Origin: Stagnihabitans sp038231395
GTDB lineage: Bacteria > Pseudomonadota > Alphaproteobacteria > Rhodobacterales > Rhodobacteraceae
Reading direction: 5' to 3'
NCBI GenBank assembly: GCA_038231395.1
Contig: JBBRLL010000011.1
Coordinates: 29,543 to 93,542 of the forward strand
DNA length: 64,000 nt
Shown: piece by piece, positions 53,161 to 61,938 of the stretch
Layout of the letters: the number at the start of each line of letters is the position of its first letter
How positions within the stretch are numbered: position 1 is the stretch's first letter
The notes under the pieces: generated by a model
Told to the model about the DNA's origin: nothing
The model's input: only the letters and a program-made list of their open reading frames with translations
The model's database searches: none
Made by a program: the position numbers and the translations under genes

Positions 53161-53183
53161 ATGGGCAGATTGCCCATCCTACA
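53161..53183 (+). repeat. ATGGGC/GCCCAT dispersed repeat, copy E
   Basis: ATGGGC-AGATT-GCCCATCCTACA, starting immediately after the DUF1289 stop codon and in its sense. One mismatch to A1 at the last base. Partner copy F is at 53484-53506. Confidence 0.85.
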
Positions 53184-53483
53184 CAACGCAGCTGGCCGTG
53201 AGATCGAAGATGGCAGCACCGGACTTTGCTGCGAAGGTACTGGCGAACCGGGTGTTGGTTGATCGGGTCTTGGTTGATCGGGTGTTGGTTGAGCGGGTGT
53301 TGGTTGATCGGGTGTTGGCGACCTGTTTATTGGCAATGACGGTTTTGGCGAAGCAGAACTTGGCAAAGGTGCTCCCCGACGCGATACCTTGCACGCGCAG
53401 GTCCTGGCGCTGTGTCCTTTCGGGACAGTATCGACCGGATCCGGCGTATTTCCGATGCCACGCCGGAAAAGTTGCCAGTGCCC
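53184..53483. repeat. Interior of repeat pair E/F with a 15-bp tandem array
   Basis: 300 bp between inverted copies E and F. At 53251-53319 the 15-bp unit GGTGTTGGTTGATCG is repeated about 4.6 times. Because 15 is divisible by three, the array stays open on both strands: plus-strand frame reads VLVDR repeats (an open frame from ATG 53211 to 53488), minus-strand frame reads NTRST repeats. I do not claim a gene; neither product resembles a known family. Confidence 0.6.
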
Positions 53484-53506
53484 CGTAGGATGGGCAATCT
53501 GCCCAT
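53484..53506 (-). repeat. ATGGGC/GCCCAT dispersed repeat, copy F
   Basis: CGTAGGATGGGC-AATCT-GCCCAT on the plus strand, so in the sense of the 104-aa gene and 42 bp after its stop. Eleven bases are perfectly complementary to copy E. Confidence 0.85.
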
Positions 53507-53548
53507 CTTGCCGGTTTGGACCCCGGTCGCAGCGCCACGACGGCAGCC

Positions 53549-53863
53549 TTAACCGCCGTGCCGTCCCATCCGGCCACCACGCCGTTTTGGGGCTTGCGGG
53601 GGTTCCAGCCCGGCGCGCAAGGTCGCGGTCATCGGATGATCCGGTTCCGCCGCGCCATATTGCGCCAGCAAAAGGCGGAGCGCCGCCACCGTGTCCGCCC
53701 CGACAGGCAGGCTCAGCGCCCAGTCAATGAAGATCGAGCGGCACTCGCCCAGTGTTATGCCCTCGATCAGGTAGCTTTCGCGCACCAGACCCTTGGGGTC
53801 AGCCGCCACGCGACCGGCATCATCACTGTCCAACCGGGCTTTTTCCACATCCATTCCCTTCAT
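53549..53863 (-). CDS. Conserved hypothetical protein downstream of glnE
   Basis: 104 aa, cytoplasmic. Start overlaps the glnE stop (ATGA); an internal ATG at 53854 is also possible. The pattern GECRSIFIDWALSLP (about 38-52), VAALRLLLAQYG and TATLRAGLEPPQAPKRRGGRMGRHGG at the C-terminus is one I associate with a small protein next to glnE in Rhodobacterales. Function unknown; the basic end may bind nucleic acid. Confidence that it is a real gene comes from the overlap and the repeat copy F just after its stop. Confidence 0.72.
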   Translation of the reverse strand: MKGMDVEKARLDSDDAGRVAADPKGLVRESYLIEGITLGECRSIFIDWALSLPVGADTVAALRLLLAQYGAAEPDHPMTATLRAGLEPPQAPKRRGGRMGRHGG

Positions 53864-56727
53864 TCCAACGCAAGCTCAACAGCCGCCGCCGCCTTGGCAC
53901 AGGCGCGCGCCAGGGCCAAGGCCAGACTGGCTGCGTCCCCGGCCCCGGTTTCGCGCAGCAGAAAGGCCAGCGCGCCCTCGCCCAATGTGTCCGGCTCCAG
54001 TGCCTTGTCGGACAGAAGTCGCGCGGCCGCCTGTACCCGCCAACACAGTCTCATGGCTGCCAGAAGTGCTGTCTCATCCGTTTGCGACAGGTGACCCGCC
54101 GTTCGGCCCGCGTGAAGCTGGCGTTCGACTCCCCGCGCCGGACTGCCTGCCAGCAAAGCCATCATCTGCGCGCAAAGCTCCACGTCCATCAGTTTGCCGG
54201 GACCGTTTTTGGCCTCCAAAACCTCCGACCCCGGCTTCGCCTCTGCCAGTCGCGCCCGCATATCCATCACATCTTGCCGGACTTTACCGGCCTCTTGCCC
54301 TTTGCGCACCAGAAGATCGCGGCGAAAGCTTTCCACCTCTTGCCCCACAGCCCTATCGCCTGCCAGCACCCGGGCGCGGGTCAGCGCCAGATGTTCCCAT
54401 GTCCAGGCTTCGCTTTCCTGATAGGTGCAAAAAGCCGCCAGCGAGGTCGCGACCGGTCCCTGACGGCCCGAAGGGCGCAGGCGCATATCCACCTCATAAA
54501 GCCGCCCTTCGCCGGTTTGGGCGGTCAAGGCCGTGACCAAAGTCTGGGTCAGCCGGGCGTAATAGGGCCTTGTCGCCAGCGGGCGCGGACCGGTTGAGCT
54601 TTCGGCCAGCAATGGGTCATAGATCACGATCAGGTCAAGGTCAGACCCGGCGTTGAGCCGCCCCGCCCCCAAAGAGCCCATCGCCATCACGACCGCGCCG
54701 CGCCCCGGCGGCGGACCATGCCGTCGGCTGAACTCTGCCAGCACCGCGGGCCATAGCGCGGCGATCACCGCTTCCGCCAGATCGGCATAGGATTTGCCCG
54801 CCTCGAACGCATCAATCAGGCCGCGCAGGTGATGCACGCCGATCCGAAAATGCCATTCCTTCATCCTAAGCCGCGCCACGCCCAAGGCGCGTTCATAATC
54901 CGCAGCCAAGGTCAGGCGTCCGGTCAGATCCGCTACCAGTCCCGTCACACCCGGCCAAGGCGCAAAGAACGCCCCGCCAATGACGCCGTCCAGCACAGAC
55001 GCATTGCGCGACAGGTACAGCGCCAAGGCCGGAGCGGTCGCTGCCACATCAAGGATCAGGTCCACCAAGGGCGGGTTTGCCTCGAACAGCGCAAAAATCT
55101 GCACACCTGACGGCAGGCCAGCCAGAAAGCCATCCAGTGCCACCAACGCCTCCTGCGGATGAGCGCCGCGCATCAGCTTGTGCAGCAAGGCAGGCCGCAA
55201 CCGGGCAAAGATCGCCTGCGCCCGGTCGGACCGCAGGGCCGGGTAATGCGGCCAACGCTCCACAATCGCAGTGGCCTGCGCCGAAAGGTCTGGCGCATTT
55301 TCGCGGGCGGAGGGTGAGAAAAAGCCTTCTGTCAACCGGTCCACCCGCCGCAGACGGTCCAGAAAGACCGCCCGGAAGTCGTCAGCCTCCATCCCGCACA
55401 GCGCCGCGATCCGGGCCACCCCAGGCGCGCTGGTCGGCATGGTCTGGGTCTGTTCGTCATGCACCATCTGCAAACGATGCTCGATCTCGCGCAAATCGCG
55501 GTAGGCCACGGTCAATTCCGCCGCCACCTCGTCCGGCAGCCAGCCTTTTGCGGCAAGGGCTGCAAGACCCCCTTCGGTGCTGCTGGACCGCAACTCAGGG
55601 TCACGCCCCCCGGCGATCAGCTGGCGTGTCTGGGTGAAGAACTCAATCTCTCGGATACCGCCCAGACCCAGCTTGACGTTGTGCCCCTCCACCGCCAAAG
55701 GCCCGTTCAGCCCACGGTGTTCGCGGATGCGCAGGCGCATGTCGTGGGCATCCTGAATGGCGGCATAGTCCAGATGCCTGCGCCAGACAAATGGGGTCAG
55801 GTCCGCCAGAAACCGCGCACCAGCCGAAAAATCTCCGGCACAGACGCGGGCCTTGATATGGGCCGCCCGCTCCCACGTCCGGCCCTCTGCCTCATAATAG
55901 GCCAGTGCCGAGGCCATCGACAGACAGACCGGCATCACCGAGGCATCCGGCCGCAGCCGCAGGTCGGTGCGAAAGACGTAACCCTCAGCCGTCTGATCCG
56001 ACAAAAGCGCGTTCATTTTGCGGGTGATCCGGATGAAAGCTGTTCGCGCCTCCTGTTCGCTGCCCGGATAGCGCGCCTCGTCAAACAGGCAAATGAGGTC
56101 GATGTCGGAGGAGTAGTTCAACTCCCCTGCCCCCATTTTGCCCATGGCCAGCACGACCATTCCCGAAGCACCGGTTGCGTCCGGCAGCTTGCCCCGGCGC
56201 ACCTCATCCGCCACCAACCGCGCAAGACAGACCTGAACCGCCCGGTCGGCAAGGGCTGTCAAAGCCGCTGTCACCTGCGCCAAAGACCAGACCCCGCCCA
56301 GATCGGCCAAAGCAATCAGCAAAGCCGCCCGCCGCTTGGCAAGTCTGAGGCCGGAGCCCAGCCCCTCCAAAGTCAAGCCCGCCACAATGGCCAGCAGATC
56401 GGCAAAAGCCACCTCCGGCGAGGAACGCAGGGCCACCCGAAGCCAGGCGCCCTCCTGCCGCATCAGATCGCGCAAATAGGGCGCACAGGACGCACTGGCG
56501 GCCAATAGCTTGCGCAACTCGTTTGGCAGGTCGTCAAAACCGGGTGCCGTCTCGGTCTGAGTTTCGGCGGTCATCGTAGCGACAGTTTCAGCCGCCGGCC
56601 TTGCAAAGACCGCATCCGCTGGCCCTGCGGTCATCTCTGCGGTCATCTCTGCGGTCATCTCTGCGGCGACTGCTGCATCGAAAACCAAAGGCCTGCGCGT
56701 GATCCGGCGGTTGAAATCCTGTTCCAT
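53860..56727 (-). CDS. glnE: Bifunctional glutamine-synthetase adenylyltransferase/deadenylase GlnE
   Basis: 955 aa from the ATG at 56727 (MEQDFNRRITRRPLVFD); an open frame continues to 57075 through tandem repeats and is rejected. Two nucleotidyltransferase halves are visible: VVLAMGKMGAGELNYSSDIDLI with KMNALLSD and RTDLRLRPD in the first; VVMAMGSLGAGRLNAGSDLDLIVIYD and YEVDMRLRPSGRQGPVATSL in the second. It adenylylates and deadenylylates glutamine synthetase under PII control. A 12-bp triple repeat (56629-56664) gives AEMT AEMT AEMT near the N-terminus, probably strain variable. Confidence 0.95.
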   Translation of the reverse strand: MEQDFNRRITRRPLVFDAAVAAEMTAEMTAEMTAGPADAVFARPAAETVATMTAETQTETAPGFDDLPNELRKLLAASASCAPYLRDLMRQEGAWLRVALRSSPEVAFADLLAIVAGLTLEGLGSGLRLAKRRAALLIALADLGGVWSLAQVTAALTALADRAVQVCLARLVADEVRRGKLPDATGASGMVVLAMGKMGAGELNYSSDIDLICLFDEARYPGSEQEARTAFIRITRKMNALLSDQTAEGYVFRTDLRLRPDASVMPVCLSMASALAYYEAEGRTWERAAHIKARVCAGDFSAGARFLADLTPFVWRRHLDYAAIQDAHDMRLRIREHRGLNGPLAVEGHNVKLGLGGIREIEFFTQTRQLIAGGRDPELRSSSTEGGLAALAAKGWLPDEVAAELTVAYRDLREIEHRLQMVHDEQTQTMPTSAPGVARIAALCGMEADDFRAVFLDRLRRVDRLTEGFFSPSARENAPDLSAQATAIVERWPHYPALRSDRAQAIFARLRPALLHKLMRGAHPQEALVALDGFLAGLPSGVQIFALFEANPPLVDLILDVAATAPALALYLSRNASVLDGVIGGAFFAPWPGVTGLVADLTGRLTLAADYERALGVARLRMKEWHFRIGVHHLRGLIDAFEAGKSYADLAEAVIAALWPAVLAEFSRRHGPPPGRGAVVMAMGSLGAGRLNAGSDLDLIVIYDPLLAESSTGPRPLATRPYYARLTQTLVTALTAQTGEGRLYEVDMRLRPSGRQGPVATSLAAFCTYQESEAWTWEHLALTRARVLAGDRAVGQEVESFRRDLLVRKGQEAGKVRQDVMDMRARLAEAKPGSEVLEAKNGPGKLMDVELCAQMMALLAGSPARGVERQLHAGRTAGHLSQTDETALLAAMRLCWRVQAAARLLSDKALEPDTLGEGALAFLLRETGAGDAASLALALARACAKAAAAVELALE

Positions 56728-57206
56728 AACCAAGTTCTGCCCCCCGCCCGGTCGACCGTCAACCTCCCCCTGTGGCACCTGTGGCGAATGCTGCTGCCGA
56801 AGACGAAGGTGAGCCAGGGTCGCGCGCCGTCCGACCAGCGCCCCGCCCCCGTCTGACAGCGGGGAGGGTGGGTGGGAGCTGTCAGACGGGGGCTTTTCTG
56901 ATTCTGGTGGCAAGGTCGTCACACGGACATGGCAATATCGCCGACAGCTGTCCAAGCCACCCAGCCATAGACACACCGGCACACCCGATTGGCCGCACCT
57001 CCCGCGTCGTGTTTTTGCAAAGCTGCAAATGCAAACTGGAAAGTTGTCACTTCGCTTGCGGTGGTGGGCTTGCAATTGTGGGCCTGTATTGGCGGGCTTG
57101 CGGTGGCGGGCCTGTAGTGGCGGGCTTGCGGTGGCGGGCTTGCGGTGGCGGGCTTGCGGTGGCGGGCAATCCGCGCCAACAAGGGCTGCATCGCCAGGAG
57201 GTTGAT
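56728..57206. other. Divergent glnE/rsmA region with a tandem array
   Basis: 479 bp without a supported gene. The left 330 bp is unremarkable; inverted GGGGAGG-like and CCCCGCC stretches near 56825-56870 could form a hairpin. The right part is the 14-bp tandem array described at 57063-57167. Both promoters should lie here; none is clear. Confidence 0.5.
57063..57167. repeat. 14-bp tandem repeat upstream of rsmA
   Basis: About 7.5 units of GGCGGGCTTGCGGT, the first two and the fourth diverged (for example GGCGGGCCTGTAGT), the later three identical. A 14-bp period breaks any reading frame, so the long open frames through it are artefacts. It ends 39 bp before the rsmA start. Confidence 0.88.
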
Positions 57207-58055
57207 TTGGCCACGATTGACGGATTGCCTCCCCTACGCGACGTGATCACGGCGCATGATCTGGTGGCCAGGCGCCAGCTTGGTCAGAACTTCCTCCTGG
57301 ACCTCAACCTGACCGCCAAGATCGCCCGTTTGGCCGGTGATATCGCAGGGTCGGACGTGCTGGAGATTGGCCCCGGCCCCGGCGGTCTGACCCGTGGCCT
57401 GCTGGTGGAGGGGGCGCGGCACGTGGTGGCTATCGAAAAGGATCCGCGCTGCCTTGCCGCCTTGAACCAGATCGCCGCTGCCTATCCGGGCCGGCTGACC
57501 GTGGTGGAGGGCGACGCGATGGAGGTTGACGTGTCAGCCCTTTTGACCCCGCCGATCCGCATCGCAGCCAACCTGCCCTACAACGTCGGCACCGAGCTTT
57601 TGATCCGTTGGCTTACCCCTAAGGTCTGGCCGCCGTTCTGGTCTTCGATGACCTTGATGTTTCAGCGCGAAGTCGCCTTGCGCATCACGGCCAATCCGGG
57701 CGACGAACACTACGGGCGTCTGGCCTTGCTGTGCCAATGGCGCTCTGATGCCAAAATCGTCATGCACTTGCCGCCCGAAGCCTTCACGCCTGCGCCCAAG
57801 GTTCACTCTGCCGTGGTCCACCTGACCCGGTTGGCGGAACCGCGCTATCCGGCGGACGAGAAGGTGTTGAACCGCGTGGTGGCCGCCGCCTTCAATCAGC
57901 GTCGCAAGATGCTGCGGTCCAGCCTGAAATCCATCGGGCCGGACATGGAAGCGCTTTTGGACAGCGTGGGCATTGCGCCGACCGCACGGGCCGAGGAAAT
58001 TTCCTTGCAGCGGTTTTGCGCGCTGGCCGTGGCAGTTGCGAAAAGGGGCACCTGA
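57207..58055 (+). CDS. rsmA: 16S rRNA (adenine1518-N6/adenine1519-N6)-dimethyltransferase RsmA (KsgA)
   Basis: 282 aa from a TTG at 57207 with AGGAGG five bases upstream; the open frame back to 56772 passes through a tandem repeat and is rejected. Conserved signatures: LGQNFLLD (25-32), EIGPGPGGLTRGLL (53-66), VEGDAM (100-105), ANLPYNVGTELL (121-132), FQREVA and PPEAFTPAPKVHSAVVHL. RsmA dimethylates two adjacent adenines in helix 45 of 16S rRNA late in 30S assembly. A TTG start for a housekeeping gene suggests low translation. Convergent with the DUF4167 gene. Confidence 0.94.
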   Translation: MATIDGLPPLRDVITAHDLVARRQLGQNFLLDLNLTAKIARLAGDIAGSDVLEIGPGPGGLTRGLLVEGARHVVAIEKDPRCLAALNQIAAAYPGRLTVVEGDAMEVDVSALLTPPIRIAANLPYNVGTELLIRWLTPKVWPPFWSSMTLMFQREVALRITANPGDEHYGRLALLCQWRSDAKIVMHLPPEAFTPAPKVHSAVVHLTRLAEPRYPADEKVLNRVVAAAFNQRRKMLRSSLKSIGPDMEALLDSVGIAPTARAEEISLQRFCALAVAVAKRGT

Positions 58056-58067
58056 GCGCCCCTTTGT

Positions 58068-59579
58068 TCACTCCGAGACTGGTTCTGCGGACCCATCCGA
58101 GCCTGCAACCTCCGTCGGCTTTTTGACCGCCCGGGCGCGCGGCTTTTTCGGTGCCGCGTCGGCTCCGTCGGTGGACGGCGCTGCGGGTTCTGCCGGGGTG
58201 GATTTGGCCGAAGTTGATTTTGCCAATTCGGATTTTGGCTCGTCTGATTTTGGCCCGTCTGATTTTGGCGGCGCAGATTTGACAACCACAGGTTTCGGCG
58301 CCTTGGGGGTAGCGGGCCGGGTTGACGCGGGAGACGGTGCCTCTGAGGCATCGACAAACCTCAATTCGGGCTTCTGCTCGGGCTTCAGCACGGGCTGCGA
58401 TGTTTCTGCCCGCATCTCAGGCGCACGCATTTCGGCGCGGGGAGCGTCAACTGCCGGTTCGATCCTTGGTGTTTCGGTACGCATCGGTTCAGGCGAAGGT
58501 TGCACAGGACGATCCTGCGGGCGGTCCTGTTGCGGATGATACTGGCGCTCGGCACGCTCTGGCCGGGGTTGGTCCTGCCGGGGTTGGTCTTGCCGGGGTT
58601 GGTCCTGCCGGGGTTGTTCTGGTTGAGCCCGCTCTTGCTGCGGGCGGTCTGACCGGTTCTGGTCTGACCTATTCTGATCTGGCCGGCTCTGGTCGCCACG
58701 GTTCTGATCGTTGCTGCGCGGTTCGTTCCGGTGCTGGTCGACGCGCGGCGGATAGGTCCGGCGCTGGTCGTTGCTGCGATTGCCGTCCGTACGCTGCGGG
58801 GTGTCTGTCCGCTGCTGGTTGTCTGTGCGCTGCTGGTTGTCGTTGCGCGGCGGGCTATCGTTGCGCTGCTGGTTGTCGTTGCGTGACGACGTGTCGTTGC
58901 GCTGCTGGCCCTCGTTGCGGCTGGGCTGACTGTCTTGGCCGCGTTGCGGTTGGCTGCGCCGGTTGTCATCGTAGCGTGGGCGTTGATCGCTTTGCCGATC
59001 GCCACGTTGCGGATCGCTCTGCCGGTCGCCGCGCGGATCACGTGCGACAGCCTCGGGCGTTTCCACCAGCCCCGCATCGTCATAGCCAAGGACAGCGTGC
59101 GCGTCATGGCCAGAGATATCGGGCTGTTCGTCATTGGGATCATCGCGGTAGTCGGCGCGATACTCTTCCCGACGGTCATTGTTCTGAGAACGGTCACGCT
59201 GCTGATTGTTCTGGCCGCCTGGCGAACTCTGGCCATTTTGCCCGTTCTGCGAAGTCTGACCGCCCTGAGAGCCCTGAGCCGTCTGGCCATTCTGACCATA
59301 GGGCACCTGTCTTGTCTCTTGCTCCGCCGCGATCTCGCGGTTGGCTTCGGCCAGAAGGCGGGTGTAATGCTCGGCATGTTGCAGAAAATTCTCGGCGGCC
59401 ACGCGGTCATTCGACAGCTGGGCATCGCGGGCAAGGAACTGATATTTCTCGATCAGTTGTGCGGGGGTGCCGCGCACCTTGCCGTCGGGTCCGGAACTGT
59501 CGAACACCCGGTTGATGATATTGCCGAGTGTGCGCGGGCGGTTCGTTTTAGAACGCGAACGGGACTTGGAAGAGCGCAT
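58068..59579 (-). CDS. DUF4167 domain protein with long low-complexity tail
   Basis: 503 aa. The DUF4167 domain is residues 1-90: basic start SRSRSKTNRPRTLGN, then PAQLIEKYQFLARDAQLSNDRVAAENFLQHAEHYTRLLAEA. The rest is disordered: an N/Q/R/D-rich stretch (95-340) made of near-tandem units (RNDNQQ, QPRQD) and a K/P/S/A-rich end (400-503) with SDGPKSDEPKS. The overall look is of an RNA-binding or condensate-forming protein, but the function is unknown. It follows prmC on the same strand (195-bp gap), a conserved prfA-prmC-DUF4167 order in alphaproteobacteria. Confidence 0.9.
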   Translation of the reverse strand: MRSSKSRSRSKTNRPRTLGNIINRVFDSSGPDGKVRGTPAQLIEKYQFLARDAQLSNDRVAAENFLQHAEHYTRLLAEANREIAAEQETRQVPYGQNGQTAQGSQGGQTSQNGQNGQSSPGGQNNQQRDRSQNNDRREEYRADYRDDPNDEQPDISGHDAHAVLGYDDAGLVETPEAVARDPRGDRQSDPQRGDRQSDQRPRYDDNRRSQPQRGQDSQPSRNEGQQRNDTSSRNDNQQRNDSPPRNDNQQRTDNQQRTDTPQRTDGNRSNDQRRTYPPRVDQHRNEPRSNDQNRGDQSRPDQNRSDQNRSDRPQQERAQPEQPRQDQPRQDQPRQDQPRPERAERQYHPQQDRPQDRPVQPSPEPMRTETPRIEPAVDAPRAEMRAPEMRAETSQPVLKPEQKPELRFVDASEAPSPASTRPATPKAPKPVVVKSAPPKSDGPKSDEPKSELAKSTSAKSTPAEPAAPSTDGADAAPKKPRARAVKKPTEVAGSDGSAEPVSE

Positions 59580-59774
59580 GTTGTCCTTTGATCTGTTTGT
59601 CCTGAGCCCTGTCGCTTTGGTCCGACGACCAGAGGAAATAACAGCGAAAGGGCGGGCATTCGCAAGCTTCGAGGCCGCCCGTATGGCGTGCCGCGTCGGC
59701 TTACGTGATCATCACTAACCACAGGGCCGGACGTCCGGCAAGTGGATTCTACAAACAATCTCCGGGATCGGCGC

Positions 59775-60629
59775 TCAGGTGGCGGGCACATCACGCTGTG
59801 GCAGGGGTTTTGTGCCGGAGACCACGCGGTCACGCCCGTCAAGGTCTTTCAGGATGCGTAGACTGGTCAATCCCTGTTTCTTCAAAAGCGCCGTGACGGC
59901 GGCACCTTGGGTCGGGCCAATTTCCAGCAAAAGCCGCCCGCCGGGCACCAGACGCGCCGGAGCACCGGCCGCAATGGCACGGTAGGCGGCAAGACCGTCG
60001 CCACCGGGGGTCAGGGCCGACTTCGGCTCCCACTTCAAAACCTCTGGCGACAGGCCGGGCATTTCAGCTTCGGCAATATAGGGTGGATTGGCGACGATCA
60101 GGTCAAAATGGCCCTCAACCTTGCGCAGCCAATCGGATTGGGCGAACTTTGCCCGGGTCAGCGCGTGGCGCGCGGCATTGCGGGCGGCCACGCGCAGAGC
60201 GGCTTCAGACAGGTCGGTGCCCAGACCCTGCGCGTCTGGCATATCCAGCAAGCAAGAGATCAGGATGCAGCCAGACCCGGTGCCAAGGTCCAGCAGATGG
60301 GCGAAGGGGCGGCGCAGCGCTTCCTGAACCAACACCTCTGTTTCGGGGCGCGGATCAAGGGTGTCACGCGTCACCTCAAAGCTGCGGCCCCAGAACAGAC
60401 GCTCGCCAAGGATTTGCGCCATCGGCTGACGGGCGGCGCGGGCTTTGACGAGGGTGGCGAAGATCTGTGCGGACTCTGGCCTCAGCACGTCTTGCAGATG
60501 CAGGGTCAGCCGGTCCGCCGGAACGCCCATCGCCTTGGCCATCAAAAGGCGGGCGTCGCGCGGTGCATCGTCAACCCCGGCCTCGCGCAACTGGGCAATG
60601 GCGTCGCGCAGGGTCAGTGCGGCGCTCAT
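59775..60629 (-). CDS. prmC: Peptide chain release factor N5-glutamine methyltransferase PrmC
   Basis: 284 aa. An N-terminal helical domain (1-85) precedes a SAM-dependent fold with DLGTGSGCILISCL (about 117-130) and the catalytic NPPYI (about 186-190). PrmC methylates the Gln of the GGQ motif in release factors. Its start overlaps the prfA stop (ATGA), so substrate and modifying enzyme are coupled. Confidence 0.95.
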   Translation of the reverse strand: MSAALTLRDAIAQLREAGVDDAPRDARLLMAKAMGVPADRLTLHLQDVLRPESAQIFATLVKARAARQPMAQILGERLFWGRSFEVTRDTLDPRPETEVLVQEALRRPFAHLLDLGTGSGCILISCLLDMPDAQGLGTDLSEAALRVAARNAARHALTRAKFAQSDWLRKVEGHFDLIVANPPYIAEAEMPGLSPEVLKWEPKSALTPGGDGLAAYRAIAAGAPARLVPGGRLLLEIGPTQGAAVTALLKKQGLTSLRILKDLDGRDRVVSGTKPLPQRDVPAT

Positions 60630-61678
60630 TCCATATCGGCCAGTTTGGAGGCCTGATCATGGGCAATCAACGCGTCGGTCACCTCGGCCAGATCGCCCTG
60701 CATGATCTGGCCAAGCGAATACAGCGTCAGATTGATCCGGTGATCGGTCATGCGGCCCTGCGGAAAGTTATAGGTGCGGATGCGTTCAGAGCGGTCACCC
60801 GAGCCGACCTGCGCCTTGCGGTCAGCCGAGCGGGCATTGTCGATGCGGTCACGCTCCATCTCGTAAAGCCGGGCGCGCAGAACCGCCATCGCCATATCCT
60901 TGTTGCGATGCTGGGATTTCTGCGCTGACGTCACGATAATTCCGGTTGGCAGGTGGGTGATGCGAACGGCGGAATCGGTGGTGTTGACGTGTTGGCCCCC
61001 GGCCCCCGAGGCGCGCATGGTGTCGATCCGGATGTCAGAGGCCGGGATATCAATGTCGACCTCCTGCGCCTCTGGCAGAACGGCCACGGTTGCGGCAGAG
61101 GTGTGGATGCGGCCGCCAGCCTCAGTCGTGGGCACCCGCTGGACCCGGTGCACACCGGATTCGTATTTCAGGCGGGCAAAGACGCCTTCGCCCTGCACAT
61201 GGGCAGACAATTCCTTGATGCCGCCAAGGTCGGTGAATTGCTCCTCCAGTATTTCAAAGGTCCAGCCCATCCGCTCGCAATAACGCTGATACATCCGCAA
61301 AAGGTCGGCGGCGAACAGGCTCGCCTCCTCACCCCCGGTGCCGGGCCGGATTTCAAGGATGGCAGGACGCGCGTCGGCAGCGTCTTTCGGCAAAAGAGCC
61401 AGCCGAAGCGCCTGTTCCATCTCGGGAATTCGGGCTTTCAGGTGCGGAAGCTCATCTTCCGCCAGACCGCGCATTTCGGGATCTGACAGCATCGCCTCCG
61501 CCTCGGCCAGATCATCCAAAGCGTGACGATAGGCGTTGATTTCGGCGATGACCGGGCCAAGCTCGGAATATTCACGGCTGAGGTGGGCGATGTCAGCCGG
61601 GTTGCCGCCGGCGTTCAGCCGTGCCTCGACATAGTCGAAACGCTGGGAGATTTGCGCGAGTTTATCCAAGGGAACCAT
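60626..61678 (-). CDS. prfA: Peptide chain release factor 1
   Basis: 350 aa from the ATG at 61678; longer open frames upstream are not RF-like. The GGQ motif (SGAGGQHVNTTDSAVRITH, near 225) and RPGTGGEEASLFA (about 110) are diagnostic, and the codon-recognition region reads ...ARLKYESGVHRVQRVP.TEAGGRIHTSAATVA. RF1 terminates translation at UAA and UAG. It lies 260 bp from the DUF1499 gene on the same strand; that gap holds no gene. Confidence 0.96.
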   Translation of the reverse strand: MVPLDKLAQISQRFDYVEARLNAGGNPADIAHLSREYSELGPVIAEINAYRHALDDLAEAEAMLSDPEMRGLAEDELPHLKARIPEMEQALRLALLPKDAADARPAILEIRPGTGGEEASLFAADLLRMYQRYCERMGWTFEILEEQFTDLGGIKELSAHVQGEGVFARLKYESGVHRVQRVPTTEAGGRIHTSAATVAVLPEAQEVDIDIPASDIRIDTMRASGAGGQHVNTTDSAVRITHLPTGIIVTSAQKSQHRNKDMAMAVLRARLYEMERDRIDNARSADRKAQVGSGDRSERIRTYNFPQGRMTDHRINLTLYSLGQIMQGDLAEVTDALIAHDQASKLADME

Positions 61679-61938
61679 GGGGGCGGTGTGGCGCGAAAGG
61701 CCATGCCGGTCAAGGGCGGAAAGGCTTGGATTGTCAGGCTGGGGCGTCGGCAAAAACCTGAAAAGCGTCCCCACTGACATGGGGTAGTCGTTGACGCCCC
61801 CGCCCCCGCGGCCTGAAAGCAAGGTGCTTTGCACCCGTGCATCCTGCACTCAACAGCGCAGTTTAACCCACCTTGCACCATTCCGTCGCCCGGCGATCAA
61901 ATGGCTCAGCCGTGGGAGTTTTGGACACCGATCAAGGG

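Noticed and set aside
53251..53319. CRISPR array
   Set aside because: Repeats are contiguous 15-bp units with no unique spacers and no cas genes nearby; the same applies to the arrays at 44082 and 57063.
56772..57206. Long N-terminal extension of rsmA (and of glnE to 57075 on the other strand)
   Set aside because: Both run through the 14-bp tandem array, lack family similarity, and good starts exist at 57207 (TTG with AGGAGG) and 56727.
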